From positions 1-64,000 of the forward strand of contig JAABRM010000011.1 in assembly GCA_011390955.1 (NCBI GenBank): DNA of 64,000 nt, read 5' to 3'. This document shows, one piece after another, positions 34,800-44,274 of this stretch (position 1 is its first letter; every line of letters starts with the position of its first letter). The stretch comes from Oscillatoriales cyanobacterium (GTDB taxonomy: Bacteria > Cyanobacteriota > Cyanobacteriia > Cyanobacteriales > Laspinemataceae). The position numbers were made by a program, and so were the translations under genes. A model generated the notes under the pieces. It was given only the letters and a program-made list of their open reading frames with translations, searched no databases and was not told the origin of the DNA.

Positions 34800-35012
34800 T
34801 TGACCGGAAAAACTAGAAATTGACCGATAAAATCGGCGATCGCGGCGATCGCGGCTTCAGGAACCGACCGTCAGGGAAGTCCGTGAGACTTGAGGCATCG
34901 CCCAGGTAGGCTGGGGAAAGGGCGATCGCGATCTTGTGGTCTGGACGATCCGGGCTGGAAGTATCCGAGCAAAAAATATTCCCAACATTCCCCGAAACCG
35001 AAAAAAGTACGC

Positions 35013-35018
35013 TACAAT
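35013..35018 (+). promoter_or_regulatory. Possible -10 box of rpsN (TACAAT)
   Basis: tacaat lies 35 bp upstream of the rpsN start codon. No clear -35 hexamer at 17 bp. Confidence 0.35.
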
Positions 35019-35052
35019 GGAAGATGCTGTGTTTTTTGGATGACAAGGATTT

Positions 35053-35355
35053 ATGGCCAAAAAGAGCATGATCAACCGCGATAAGAAGCGGAAAGAGATC
35101 GTAGAGAAATATGCGGAAAAGCGCCAAGAACTGAAAGAACAGTTTGCTCAAGCGACTGACCCCGTAGAAAAAATGGAGATACACCGGCAAATTCAACGCC
35201 TGCCCCGCAACAGTGCCCCGTCTCGCGTGCGGAACCGTTGCTGGTTAACCGGGCGTCCCAGAGGTTACTATCGTGATTTCGGTCTATGTCGCAATGCGAT
35301 CCGTGAAATGTCTCACCAAGGGCTTTTACCCGGAGTGGTTAAGTCAAGCTGGTAA
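35053..35355 (+). CDS. rpsN: 30S ribosomal protein S14
   Basis: 100 residues, the normal length of the zinc-free S14 form. [20 protein letters not shown] opens it and the conserved end is [34 protein letters not shown] followed by [11 protein letters not shown]. Only some of the zinc-ribbon cysteines remain, as in the Cys-minus family. It binds 16S rRNA in the head of the small subunit. It is apart from the main ribosomal operon, as usual in cyanobacteria. AAGGA lies eight bases before the ATG. Confidence 0.95.
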   Translation: MAKKSMINRDKKRKEIVEKYAEKRQELKEQFAQATDPVEKMEIHRQIQRLPRNSAPSRVRNRCWLTGRPRGYYRDFGLCRNAIREMSHQGLLPGVVKSSW

Positions 35356-35509
35356 ATTTTCCGGATTGATGAAGTCTGAAGTCTGAAGACACAGGAAACT
35401 CCACAAATCACGAACCATCGCCAATCGGGACGGATAATCGATCGGTTTCGATTGGGTGTCACTCCTTATAAATCTTCAGTCTTCATGCTTCATAAATCCG
35501 CTAACGGTT

Positions 35510-35839
35510 TTATTGACCGCAGCATTTGTTGATGCCTAAACTCTGCAACAGCAGGTCACTGACCGCATTGGCGATCGCAAACTCCCCATAAAAGCTTTGA
35601 GAAAAATCAAATCCCGCCATTTCCGTCACAATGGCGATCACGAGTTCACCCACGTCATTTTCTCCCTCCATACGATGCCGCACAAAAATCTGGGCTGCCC
35701 GTTGAGCAATTTCCTGATTTGCCGGTTCTGGGAGATATTCTCGATCGAGCCAACGATGTAACGTATCTTTCAGCCATTGTCCTTCCTGCTGGGGATCTGC
35801 CACAGGAGGCAAAGTAATTGGTGGAATTGGATCGGGCAT
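35510..35839 (-). CDS. Conserved hypothetical protein
   Basis: 109 residues; I do not recognise a named family. A proline-rich N-terminus (MPDPIPPITLPPVADP) precedes a helical body (LKDTLHRWLDREYLPEPANQEIAQRAAQIFVRHR, LVIAIVTEMAGFDF) that looks like a folded small domain, and the chain ends in NKCCGQ. Good codon use and an ATG at 35839 support a real gene. It is divergent from aat at 36003. Confidence 0.65.
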   Translation of the reverse strand: MPDPIPPITLPPVADPQQEGQWLKDTLHRWLDREYLPEPANQEIAQRAAQIFVRHRMEGENDVGELVIAIVTEMAGFDFSQSFYGEFAIANAVSDLLLQSLGINKCCGQ

Positions 35840-36002
35840 TGCTTTACTTGATTAGTACATTGTTTACTTTTATCTATTATCTATAATATTAGTCAGTAGT
35901 TGGTCATGGATACCCCAGTGGCAGAATCTTCCATTCACCGCTAGACTAAATCACTAAAGAGCGATCGTCAAATCTCGTAGCAGCTAGGATCTGTTTATTT
36001 CG

Positions 36003-36593
36003 ATGCAATTTGATATTCCCGCGATCGTTAAGGGATATGCAAAAGGATATTTCTTAATGGCCAATGAAGACAATCGTCTGGGATGGTACACCAGCCGTGA
36101 GCGAGCCTTAATTCCTTTGGACGATCGGTTTCGCTATCCTAAATCGTTACAGCGAGTCTTAAATCAAGAACGTTTTACCGTTGCGATTAACCGAGATTTT
36201 GCTGCCGTAGTCGAGGGCTGTGCTGACCGGAAAACTACCTGGATCACCCGCGAACTCAAAGCACTTTACTGGGAACTTTATCTCACAGGTTGGGCTTATA
36301 GCTTTGAAACCTGGCAAGGCAATGAATTAGCTGGCGGGATTCTCGGAATTGTTATCGGGGGGGCATTTATTGGCGAATCCATGTTTTATCGGATTCCTGA
36401 CGGCTCCAAGGTGGCAATGGTGAAGTTAGTTGAGCGATTGCGTCAACGTCAATTTCTCCTATTTGATGCCCAAATGAATAACCCTCATCTAGAGCGCTTT
36501 GGTGCCTATATCGTCAGCAATAGCGAGTATAAAGAATTACTCCAAAAAGCGCTGTGCCGCCGCTGTTCTCTGCATAAGCAAATTAATAATTAG
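36003..36593 (+). CDS. aat: Leucyl/phenylalanyl-tRNA--protein transferase
   Basis: 196 residues. The family pattern is VKGYAKGYFLMANEDNRLGWY near the start, then the core AYSFETWQGNELAGGILGIVIG, GGAFIGESMFYR and NNPHLERFGAYIVS. It adds Leu or Phe to N-terminal Arg/Lys of proteins, marking them for ClpAP-type degradation (N-end rule). The N-terminus is divergent from E. coli Aat (tryptophan/phenylalanine PDP motif changed), as in other cyanobacteria. It stands alone. Confidence 0.9.
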   Translation: MQFDIPAIVKGYAKGYFLMANEDNRLGWYTSRERALIPLDDRFRYPKSLQRVLNQERFTVAINRDFAAVVEGCADRKTTWITRELKALYWELYLTGWAYSFETWQGNELAGGILGIVIGGAFIGESMFYRIPDGSKVAMVKLVERLRQRQFLLFDAQMNNPHLERFGAYIVSNSEYKELLQKALCRRCSLHKQINN

Positions 36594-36674
36594 ACAATTC
36601 TGGCTTTGATCATGGATTGATCCCCCCGACCCCCCTTAAACAGGGGTAATTTTGATCATTTTGCCAGAATTGTC

Positions 36675-36826
36675 TAAGTAGGTGGGCAGAAATAAATGCA
36701 CTACAAACCATATCAGAAGAAAAACTGTCATTCCCGCCCCACGCATTCGCGGGGGTAAACTCCGACGGGAATCCAAAGCCTATCGGCGGAGAACGAAAAG
36801 TGCAATTAATTATGTTCACCTACTTA
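36675..36826. repeat. MITE-like element with TAAGTAGGTG ends, copy A
   Basis: 152 bp from taagtaggtgggcagaaata to ttatgttcacctactta. The inner palindrome gtcattcccgcc ... gacgggaatcc has a longer loop than in the other copies. No coding capacity. Confidence 0.88.
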
Positions 36827-36882
36827 TGAGTTATTTGTCCTAAAGCGACTGAAACTGCCCTGAATCGGAAGATTTCGGTGAA

Positions 36883-37560
36883 TTAATCCCAAAGATTTTT
36901 CAGACGTGCGGCCAGTAAAAGAGGAAATTGAGCATAGTATTTTTGATTCAGTGGAGAAGGGTGAGGCAATGGCATTAAGGTGACAAGTTTTGGCTGAATT
37001 ATTCCTTGGGGATCTGTCGCGGTTAGCGTCAATTCTAAGCTGGCTGTGTAGCGATCGCTACGCTGGAAAAATTCTTTTAATTCCCCTTTTTTGCCGTAAG
37101 GAGTAAACCATTGAAAAGCCTCATTTCCCAAAGTAATAATGCGATCGCCCTGCCAATGTTCCACTAACAAACGCTCTAAAAAAGGCCGAAATCGCTCTTT
37201 TACTGCGGTGGAATAGGCTTTATTTCCAGGGGGTTTATAGGGAACTGTATTGGTCAATAAAACGCGATCGCACACCATTTGTAAATCCCCCGGACTGGTT
37301 GGTTCTTGGTGAAACATTGCCCGATATAAACCCTGGCGCACTAAGCGACCTGCTGCCCCATATAGAGGTTGTTGGGCAGACACTTCATCCTTGCCTAAAT
37401 CACGGGCAAAAATGCAAAGTTGACTGGCCAAATTGCCCCCATAAAGAATCGGGGCAGTGGGATCTAAACCGGCAGATTCATAAACCGGGCGATCGATGGG
37501 AAACTCTTCCCGTTGGGCTTCTGCTTGAAGTTGGGCGATTAAATTGGTAATTTTTTTCAT
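36883..37560 (-). CDS. Uracil-DNA glycosylase family protein
   Basis: 225 residues. ESAGLDPTAPILYGGNLASQLCIFARDLGKDE holds the N-terminal motif region (GxDP-like), RVLLTNTVPYKPPGNKAYS the middle, and MPLPHPSPLNQKYYAQFP the C-terminal HPSP-type motif. This is the pattern of the family-4/5-like uracil-DNA glycosylase superfamily in cyanobacteria. It would remove uracil from DNA. No Fe-S cysteine set is evident. It stands alone on the minus strand. Confidence 0.82.
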   Translation of the reverse strand: MKKITNLIAQLQAEAQREEFPIDRPVYESAGLDPTAPILYGGNLASQLCIFARDLGKDEVSAQQPLYGAAGRLVRQGLYRAMFHQEPTSPGDLQMVCDRVLLTNTVPYKPPGNKAYSTAVKERFRPFLERLLVEHWQGDRIITLGNEAFQWFTPYGKKGELKEFFQRSDRYTASLELTLTATDPQGIIQPKLVTLMPLPHPSPLNQKYYAQFPLLLAARLKNLWD

Positions 37561-37666
37561 GGGATTAGTAATATTTTAGTCCGGATATTTTAGATAGTAT
37601 ATGTTAGGCTGGATATTTTCTGATTATATCACAAAAATAAATCATTTGTCTAGGGTGAATTCTACT

Positions 37667-39601
37667 TTAAATAGACTTGAATGAAGGCGGGGAATTATCC
37701 ACAGCAGGGACTATATGTTTTTTATTGGTTAACAATAAATATGTGGTCATTTCTCCCCGACCTTTCACCGGGATAGACCCTCTTTTTTCAAAGATATATT
37801 TATCCTGCAAAAGGTTATAGGTGGCTTCGGAGACTTGAATGCAACCGGGAATCCCATGAGACTCCATGCGCGAGGCTAAATTAACCGCATCTCCCCATAA
37901 ATCATAGATAAATTTATTGGTGCCAATTACTCCAGCCACCACCGGGCCTGTATGAATGCCAATTCGCATACAAAAAGCTTCGCGGTGTTTAATATCAATG
38001 CGGGCGATCGCCTCTTGCATATCTAAAGCCATTTCCGCGATCGCTGCGGCATGGTCGGGTCGTTCAACGGGCAATCCCCCCACCACCATATAAGCATCGC
38101 CAATGGTTTTAATTTTTTCCAAACCATGATGAATAGCCAACTCATCAAAAGCCGAAAATATCTCATTAAGTAACTCCACTAATTTCGGTGCGGAAATTCT
38201 CGTAGAAACCTTAGTAAATCCGACAATATCCGCAAATAAAATCGTCACCGAAGCAAAACTATCGGCAATAATTTCTGGCTTTTGCTTCAATCTTTTAGCA
38301 ATAGGTTCTGGGAGGACATTAAGCAAAAGACGTTCTGAGGTTTTTTGTTCAATTTCTAGCTGCTGAAAAGCTTGCTGCAATTGCTCCGCTTGTTGGGTGC
38401 GTTCCTGAGCCAACTTTTCAATTTGAGCCGTCCGACTCATCGAAGTCACCATATAAGTGACGGGAATTAATGTCCATAATAAGCCAATCATCAAAGTCGC
38501 GAAAGACCGCCAATGTTTAGTTTCGATTTCGCGGTATTCTTCCGTTAACATTAAATATAAGTTCCAGGATTGATTTGCTACTTGAATAGTATGTCTAACT
38601 CCTTGAGATTCCTCGCTTTCTAGAAATTCATACCTCCCTTGATTATTTTCCGTAAAAGGACAAGATACTCCCGGTACTACGAGTTTAGAGGTAGATCGAT
38701 CGGACTCATAAAATGCTAATAATACACCGGAATTATCGGAATTTTTGGCGAGATTTTGGGGATTATTTTCAGGTACATCGCACAAATACAGATTCATATT
38801 TTTTACCACAGATCCTCTCAATTTTTCATCAAATAAATTCTGAACTCGCAAGATGGCGACAATATAACCTTGTAAATCAGCGTCCGATGGTTCGCTGAAA
38901 TTCTCCGAGTCTTGATTTTGATCTTGACTGTGATAAATTGGCTGAATGGCGAACGCTCTTAAGTCGTTGGCCGATCGCGCCTCTTCTGGCAATACTTTGG
39001 CGATGACATTTTGCTCCCAGGGAACTAATTCAGTGATAATCAATTGCTGTTTTTGCGCTGCTGCGGCTAATCCTTGGCGATAAATTTCCTGGTCAGCTAA
39101 ATTGAATCCTAAAATAGGATGATTTTTACTAATTGGTTGAATATAGGAAATGGGAAAATATTCTAATTGCTCGGAAGATAAAACCAGTTCACCCCGATCG
39201 TTTTTTTCTTTAATCGCAAAATCAGGATTTCCCTGTTCGCGAAAATTCGCCTCATAATCATATCGTTGCCGATCGCTAATCCGAGGCACCCACATAAAGG
39301 CTTCAATACTAAGATGTTGAGACAAAGGTCGCTGGACTAACCGTTGAAAAGAAGATCCATCGATATTGGTCGATGCGGTAAAAAAATCCCCAATGGTGCG
39401 GATCGCTTCTAAATCAGAGCCTAGTTCTTGCTGCAAGGTATTGGCGATCGCCTCGGTTCGGCGACTTAATTCATAATCCCGGCGTCTGTTTTCCCAATTC
39501 CAGACCAAGACGAAGGCGATCGCGGACATGGTGACTCCGAAGCACAAGATGATCCAGACGGGTAAATACCGATCCCAGTGAAATTTGCTGCGGTTTGGCA
39601 T
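37667..39601 (-). CDS. Class III adenylate cyclase with an extracytoplasmic CHASE domain
   Basis: 644 residues. A membrane segment at about 14-36, a CHASE-type sensor to about 350, a second membrane segment near 372-392, a short coiled coil, then the cyclase domain from about 450. Both metal-binding Asp are present (FADIVGF near 456; GDAYMVVGG near 500), with Lys in EKIKTIGDAYM and Asp in YDLWGDAVNLASRM. This Lys/Asp pair specifies adenine, so the product is probably cAMP. It would sense an external ligand and signal to a cAMP receptor; a Crp-like candidate is at 9929-10639. Next upstream on the same strand is a histidine kinase. Confidence 0.9.
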   Translation of the reverse strand: MPNRSKFHWDRYLPVWIILCFGVTMSAIAFVLVWNWENRRRDYELSRRTEAIANTLQQELGSDLEAIRTIGDFFTASTNIDGSSFQRLVQRPLSQHLSIEAFMWVPRISDRQRYDYEANFREQGNPDFAIKEKNDRGELVLSSEQLEYFPISYIQPISKNHPILGFNLADQEIYRQGLAAAAQKQQLIITELVPWEQNVIAKVLPEEARSANDLRAFAIQPIYHSQDQNQDSENFSEPSDADLQGYIVAILRVQNLFDEKLRGSVVKNMNLYLCDVPENNPQNLAKNSDNSGVLLAFYESDRSTSKLVVPGVSCPFTENNQGRYEFLESEESQGVRHTIQVANQSWNLYLMLTEEYREIETKHWRSFATLMIGLLWTLIPVTYMVTSMSRTAQIEKLAQERTQQAEQLQQAFQQLEIEQKTSERLLLNVLPEPIAKRLKQKPEIIADSFASVTILFADIVGFTKVSTRISAPKLVELLNEIFSAFDELAIHHGLEKIKTIGDAYMVVGGLPVERPDHAAAIAEMALDMQEAIARIDIKHREAFCMRIGIHTGPVVAGVIGTNKFIYDLWGDAVNLASRMESHGIPGCIQVSEATYNLLQDKYIFEKRGSIPVKGRGEMTTYLLLTNKKHIVPAVDNSPPSFKSI

Positions 39602-39721
39602 ACTTGCTGATCTAAATAGCCACTCTTATCTTGCACTTCCATACAGTAAATAAGCAAGTAGTTGGCACGCTGACAGGGGGATAGAGGGATGCATCGCCGC
39701 TTTTTTGACAAAACTTCACAC

Positions 39722-39773
39722 AATCTTGGCAGAATCTTGGCAGAATCTTGGCAGAATCTTGACAGAATCTTGG
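39722..39773. repeat. 11-bp tandem repeat AGAATCTTGGC
   Basis: Nearly five copies of cagaatcttgg between the cyclase and the kinase genes, about 120 bp upstream of the cyclase start codon. Confidence 0.85.
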
Positions 39774-39929
39774 CACAGTCCTTCTAGACAGGATCGACAA
39801 CAATCAGGGAAAATGAGCGATCGCCTCTGTCCGTTCCCAATTTTAGGTTCCTGACCCCGGGACTTAGGGAGAATTTTATCCCCACTGACCGCCGATCGCT
39901 GCTATCTGAATAGTGAAATTAACTCAAAA

Positions 39930-41999
39930 TTAACTCAGTAGGGCTAGGGATACGGGTCGCTGAGTCAAGGGAATTTTGATCCTGAATTCTGCACCTTGTC
40001 CTGGATCGGAAATACACTTCAGAGAACCGCCGTGTTTTTGTACAATAATTTGATAGCTAATCGAAAGTCCCATTCCCGTGCCTTTGCCCACAGGTTTGGT
40101 GGTAAAAAATGGATCGAAGAGTTTGGACTTAATCTCCGGCTTGATGCCCGAGCCGTTATCTTTAATTTTAATTACCACCGATTTCGAATGGAGTTCAGTC
40201 GAAATCGTAATTTGATTCGGGTTTTGGCGCGTTTCTTGGCGATCGCGATGTTGACTAGACTCTTCTAGGGCATCGATCGCATTAGCAATCAGATTCATAA
40301 ACACCTGATTCAATTGCCCCACATAACATTCTACCTTGGGCAATTTACTATATTTTTTCACCACTTCAATCGGTGGACAACCCGGTTTTCCCTTGAGCCG
40401 ATTTTTCAAAATCAACAAAGTGCTATCAATTCCTTCGTGAATATCCACCTGTTTAATATCCGATTCATCCAACCGAGAAAAATTTCGCAATGATAGCACA
40501 ATTTCCCGAATGCGATCGGCGCCAATTCTCATCGACCCTAAAATTTTAGCTAAGTCTTCTTGTAAAAACTCTAGGTCAATATTTTCTATATACTGAGAAA
40601 TCTCTATGCCCGGATCTGGATATCGTTTTTGGTAAAGTTGCACCAAATACATTAAATCGTGACTATAGCAATCTAGATGAGAAAGGTTGCCATAAATAAA
40701 ATTTACGGGGTTATTAATTTCATGGGCAATTCCCGCCACCATCTGTCCAAGGGAAGACATTTTTTCACTTTGGATCAGTTGGCTTTGGATTTGTTTCAGT
40801 TGTTCTAAAGCCGCTTTTAATTCTTCCGCTTTTTTTTGCTGCACGGTCATAGCCGTGTGAACTTTTTTGTAGAGTTCCGCTTGTTTAATCGAGATCGCCA
40901 ATTGATCCGCTACCGCTTGGGTTAATTCTTCATCTTGTTGCGACCAAAAGCGTAAATAACTACATTGATTTAGATATAAAATAGCATGAAGTTTTCCATG
41001 AGTTTGCACCGGAACTACTAAGGATGATTTAATCTGTGCGGCGGCATATTCAGGATTATTCGCACCAATCCGAGGATCTTTGGTAACATCCGCAATACTC
41101 ACCGCTTGGCGATTTTGAATCACCCATTCGGTCAGGGGTCCGTGAGTATCAAAATCTTCAATAGTTGAGGGGTAGGACTCACGGCATACTTCAAACAAAT
41201 GCTGCCGTCGAAATGCGATTTGCTTTTGTTTATCCCAGGAAAATGCCTGATTGTTTTGGTACTCTTCGACTAAATGAACAATACAACGGTCAACTTCTAA
41301 GGCATTTAATAATTGCGCGATCGCCTCGGTTAAAATATTGTTTAATTCAAAGCTTTGGCGCGTTTGATTGGTAATTTGATTGACCAGTTTTTCTCGTTGC
41401 GCTTGTTTTTCAATTTGTTGATATAGATGGGATTGTCGAACCGCAATTTCCAGTTGTTGAGCAATTAATTGGACTAATTCTATATCACCCTTAGACCAAG
41501 TACGGTCTAGGCGATCGAAACAGCTAAGATAACCACATAAATTGGTTTGACTTTTCACCGGAACGAACAAGCAAGAAGGATTAGATTTGGCGATCGCTTG
41601 CGGATTTCCTGGTTTTACCATTGACTCTGGGTTAACTGAGGCGATCGCATTTGTACTTTCATTTGTACTTTCATTTTTACTTTCATGGTTAACCAGCAAT
41701 TGCCCAGAGGCGATCGCCAGGGTAAAAGCGGCAAAATTTTGAAATAGATCCTCGGCGATCGATTCCGATAGCTGTAATTCGTCTTTTTTACTCAGATCGC
41801 GATCGCAAACCACTTGCACTTGATTCGTTTCTGGAGAATACCAAAAAAAACTACAGCGTTCTATTTGCAAAGAAATCAGCAATTCATCCACTGCCGTGGT
41901 AATAATCTGATTCAGATCCATTGACTGCCAAATTTTCCCAATAATGCTATGCCACATTTGACGACTTTCATTTGTTTGGATCATTGACTTTACCCCCAT
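39930..41999 (-). CDS. GAF-domain sensor histidine kinase
   Basis: 689 residues. Two GAF domains (about 25-190 and 215-375) bind small molecules or a chromophore; a coiled coil (QQKKAEELKAALEQLKQIQSQL) follows. The dimerisation domain has the phospho-acceptor His in GIAHEINNPVNF (about residue 424). The ATP-binding domain has the N box (VFMNLIANAIDAL), G1 (DNGSGI), F (FDPFFTTK) and G2 (GTGMGLSIS). No membrane segment, so it is cytosolic. No receiver domain in the same protein. The HPt protein encoded at 42798 may be its partner. An alternative ATG five codons in (41984) follows a better GGGGGT site. Confidence 0.9.
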   Translation of the reverse strand: MGVKSMIQTNESRQMWHSIIGKIWQSMDLNQIITTAVDELLISLQIERCSFFWYSPETNQVQVVCDRDLSKKDELQLSESIAEDLFQNFAAFTLAIASGQLLVNHESKNESTNESTNAIASVNPESMVKPGNPQAIAKSNPSCLFVPVKSQTNLCGYLSCFDRLDRTWSKGDIELVQLIAQQLEIAVRQSHLYQQIEKQAQREKLVNQITNQTRQSFELNNILTEAIAQLLNALEVDRCIVHLVEEYQNNQAFSWDKQKQIAFRRQHLFEVCRESYPSTIEDFDTHGPLTEWVIQNRQAVSIADVTKDPRIGANNPEYAAAQIKSSLVVPVQTHGKLHAILYLNQCSYLRFWSQQDEELTQAVADQLAISIKQAELYKKVHTAMTVQQKKAEELKAALEQLKQIQSQLIQSEKMSSLGQMVAGIAHEINNPVNFIYGNLSHLDCYSHDLMYLVQLYQKRYPDPGIEISQYIENIDLEFLQEDLAKILGSMRIGADRIREIVLSLRNFSRLDESDIKQVDIHEGIDSTLLILKNRLKGKPGCPPIEVVKKYSKLPKVECYVGQLNQVFMNLIANAIDALEESSQHRDRQETRQNPNQITISTELHSKSVVIKIKDNGSGIKPEIKSKLFDPFFTTKPVGKGTGMGLSISYQIIVQKHGGSLKCISDPGQGAEFRIKIPLTQRPVSLALLS

Positions 42000-42540
42000 A
42001 ATACATTTCCGTATAAATATTTAAGTCAATCATCTTATCAGGTCTATTTTTTCCTGGGGATTCCGTAAAAATATTTGAAATCGTCGGGAATTGTCAGTAT
42101 TCCTGAATACTAAATTTAAATCAAGCAATTATTTTTACCAAAAAAATATACAATTTTATATCCGTTATGCTCTTTGATGCGAAACATTCTCAATGTAAGC
42201 CTTTCAGCGATCGGCATTCCGGGTTCAGCCAAACACCGACTCAACGGATTAAAAGGGAGAAAATATGTCACTTATTGCGGATGGGCTTACAGGTTTTGCA
42301 TACAATAGATGATTTATCGGATTGTTTCCATTTTATATTATAAGCACAAAACGGAAAAAAATTTACTCAGGCAAAGAATACCCAAAGCCGACCTGTCCTG
42401 ATTTTCACTAATTATAATTATTTGTTAATTTTTTTTGACATTTCTTATTCTTTGTTCATAGATCGAGTTTAAAAAATTAGCGCTCGAAAAAACTGTATTT
42501 AATCATACTGTTTTTTATCAACAAATGTGCATATTAAACC
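42000..42540. other. Intergenic region upstream of the histidine kinase gene
   Basis: About 540 bp, AT-rich, with no credible gene on either strand. It should hold the kinase promoter; many TA-rich hexamers are present and none is decisive. Confidence 0.4.
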
Positions 42541-42544
42541 GACG

Positions 42545-42795
42545 AAATATGAGGAGCGGATGGTGCGGGGGAGCGGCGGTTCGGCTTCGCTCACCGACCG
42601 GGGAGCTTCAGGTGCGGAGGGGCCCGCCGTCGGCGGAGGGGCGGAGGGGCGGAGGGAGGAGCTTCAGGTGCGGGGGAGCGGGGGAGATCCTCCTTTCACC
42701 TGTCACCAATAACCAATAACCAATAACCAACAACAAATAACAAACAACAAACAACCAACAACAAACAACCAACAACAAACAACCAATAACTAATC
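42545..42795. repeat. Octamer + heptamer composite array downstream of the HPt gene
   Basis: GC-rich gcgggggagcgg / ggagcttcaggtgcgg units with ggggcggaggggcgg (42552-42690), then caataac/caacaaa heptamers (42705-42795) up to the HPt stop codon. Again octamers precede heptamers in plus orientation. Confidence 0.85.
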
Positions 42796-42797
42796 GA

Positions 42798-43151
42798 TCA
42801 AGATTTGGTGAAATTGGTGGCAAAAAAATCTTCGATATATGCGAATCGGCTTTCTAGTTCATCAATGAGGGAATTTAAGCTAGAAATAGATTCCTGTTGA
42901 GTCACTTTTTTCTCCAATTGACTAGCGATTTCTTCAATAAAAAAGCAACCGATATTGCTACTTGACCCTTTAATTGTATGAAGATGATAGCGGATGGTGG
43001 CAAAATCCTCAACAGCGATCGCTTTTTGGATTTGCTCTTGTAAAACTTTCATATCTTCGAGATAAGCTTGCAACAGTTCTTGTTCAAATTGCCAATCCCC
43101 ACCGGAAATTTCTGCCAATCGGTCTAAGTTAACCAACCTTTTCATATTCAT
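42798..43151 (-). CDS. HPt (histidine phosphotransfer) domain protein
   Basis: 117 residues from the ATG at 43151 (a second in-frame ATG is at 43145; the open frame further upstream is not protein-like). The HPt signature is complete: phospho-acceptor His with Lys and Gly in LHTIKGSSSNIG, near residue 56, within a four-helix pattern (VNLDRLAEISGGDWQFEQELLQAYLED, then the C-terminal helix ELESRFAYIEDFFA). It would carry phosphate between a hybrid kinase and a response regulator. It is on the same strand as the histidine kinase gene at 39930, about 800 bp upstream of it. Confidence 0.85.
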   Translation of the reverse strand: MNMKRLVNLDRLAEISGGDWQFEQELLQAYLEDMKVLQEQIQKAIAVEDFATIRYHLHTIKGSSSNIGCFFIEEIASQLEKKVTQQESISSLNSLIDELESRFAYIEDFFATNFTKS

Positions 43152-43186
43152 AGAATTATATAGAATTATTTCGGTTTTTTTCAGTT

Positions 43187-43315
43187 TCAATTGCCAGCGA
43201 ATTTTGACTGCGGTACTCCCCAAAAATTCAGTTCATCGTCTATTGCCGCAAGTTTTTCTAAATCTACAGGTGCGGTATAAGATGCCTGGGCTGCAATCAG
43301 AATTGCCAGAATCAT
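43187..43315 (-). CDS. Possible 42-residue membrane or secreted peptide
   Basis: Minus-strand ATG at 43315. Residues 1-11 are hydrophobic (MILAILIAAQA, a short signal-like stretch; the frame is open further upstream as NPIL), then TAPVDLEKLAAIDDELNFW and GVPQSKFAGN to the stop. It ends 36 bp before the HPt start codon and overlaps only the unlikely upstream extension of that frame. No family is recognised. It could be a tiny secreted peptide cotranscribed with the HPt gene, or the tail of a lost gene. Confidence 0.3.
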   Translation of the reverse strand: MILAILIAAQASYTAPVDLEKLAAIDDELNFWGVPQSKFAGN

Positions 43316-43758
43316 CAAAATCGGGTTTTTTCCTAGCCTAGTAACGTCCTTGGCCACAAATCATTTATAATTCATCTTTGATTTCTCTAGATTTTTTTCT
43401 CTTTGAACCAAATAATTTTTACTTTCCATCAAATCCATGAGATTTTTACCTTTTTTATGATTATACTTAAAACCATTCCCCGGTAAAGCAACCGAAATTA
43501 TTGATGAATTGAAAAAGGATAAATTTTTGCCACAAAGAAAAATATTTACTGCCGACCAAAAATCAGACAGAAAAATTCAACCCAAGAAAACGGATCTGCC
43601 AAAAATTGAATCAATTTTACCAAAAAATATGCGATCGATATTACCAATCTTGCCGAAAATGTTAAAATGTTTGCAGCAATAACCGCCTAGGAGTTGCCAT
43701 AACTGCCTTATTAAAGGTACTCTATGAGTAAGTTATCTCTCAATTATCTGACATCCCT
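43316..43758. other. Intergenic region upstream of coaD
   Basis: About 440 bp, AT-rich, without a credible gene. A CCTAGGAGTTGCC-like sequence (43687-43699) is near a possible start of transcription for coaD, but no promoter is clear. Confidence 0.4.
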
Positions 43759-44274
43759 GTGTGTACGATCGCCATCTATCCGGGTAGCTTTGATCCGATT
43801 ACATTAGGACACCTCGATCTCATAGAACGAGGATCCAAGCTGTTCGATCGCCTGATTGTCGCTGTTTTGCTGAATCCCAAAAAAGATCCGATGTTTACCG
43901 TGGAAGAGCGCATCGACCAGATTCGCCAAAGCATCAAACATCTCGATAACGTTGAAGTGGACACTTTCAATGGTTTAACCGTAAACTATGCCAAAATGCG
44001 TCAAGCTCGAATTTTGCTCCGAGGTCTGCGAGTTCTGTCAGACTTCGAGATGGAACTACAAATGGCTCATATTAACAAAACCCTCCCTGGGGAAATTGAA
44101 ACCGTTTTTCTGGCTACCTCAAACGAGTACAGCTTTTTAAGTAGTAGCGTAGTCAAAGAGATCGCCAAATTTGGCGGCTCAATTAATCACCTTGTTCCTG
44201 AACATGTCGCGATCGATATCTATAAATGTTACGCCAAGACACAGATCGAATCAACTCCAAAAACCAGGGAATAA
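43759..44274 (+). CDS. coaD: Phosphopantetheine adenylyltransferase
   Basis: 171 residues with a GTG start at 43759. The nucleotidyltransferase T/HxGH motif is in [38 protein letters not shown] and [17 protein letters not shown] are the other hallmark blocks (Arg and the ISS-type motif). It makes dephospho-coenzyme A from 4'-phosphopantetheine, the penultimate step of CoA synthesis. The next gene overlaps its last 49 bp in another frame, so translation of the two is probably coupled. Confidence 0.94.
   Translation: MCTIAIYPGSFDPITLGHLDLIERGSKLFDRLIVAVLLNPKKDPMFTVEERIDQIRQSIKHLDNVEVDTFNGLTVNYAKMRQARILLRGLRVLSDFEMELQMAHINKTLPGEIETVFLATSNEYSFLSSSVVKEIAKFGGSINHLVPEHVAIDIYKCYAKTQIESTPKTRE

Noticed and set aside
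42525-42719. Plus-strand frames of 61-64 residues
   Set aside because: They lie in the GC-rich octamer array.
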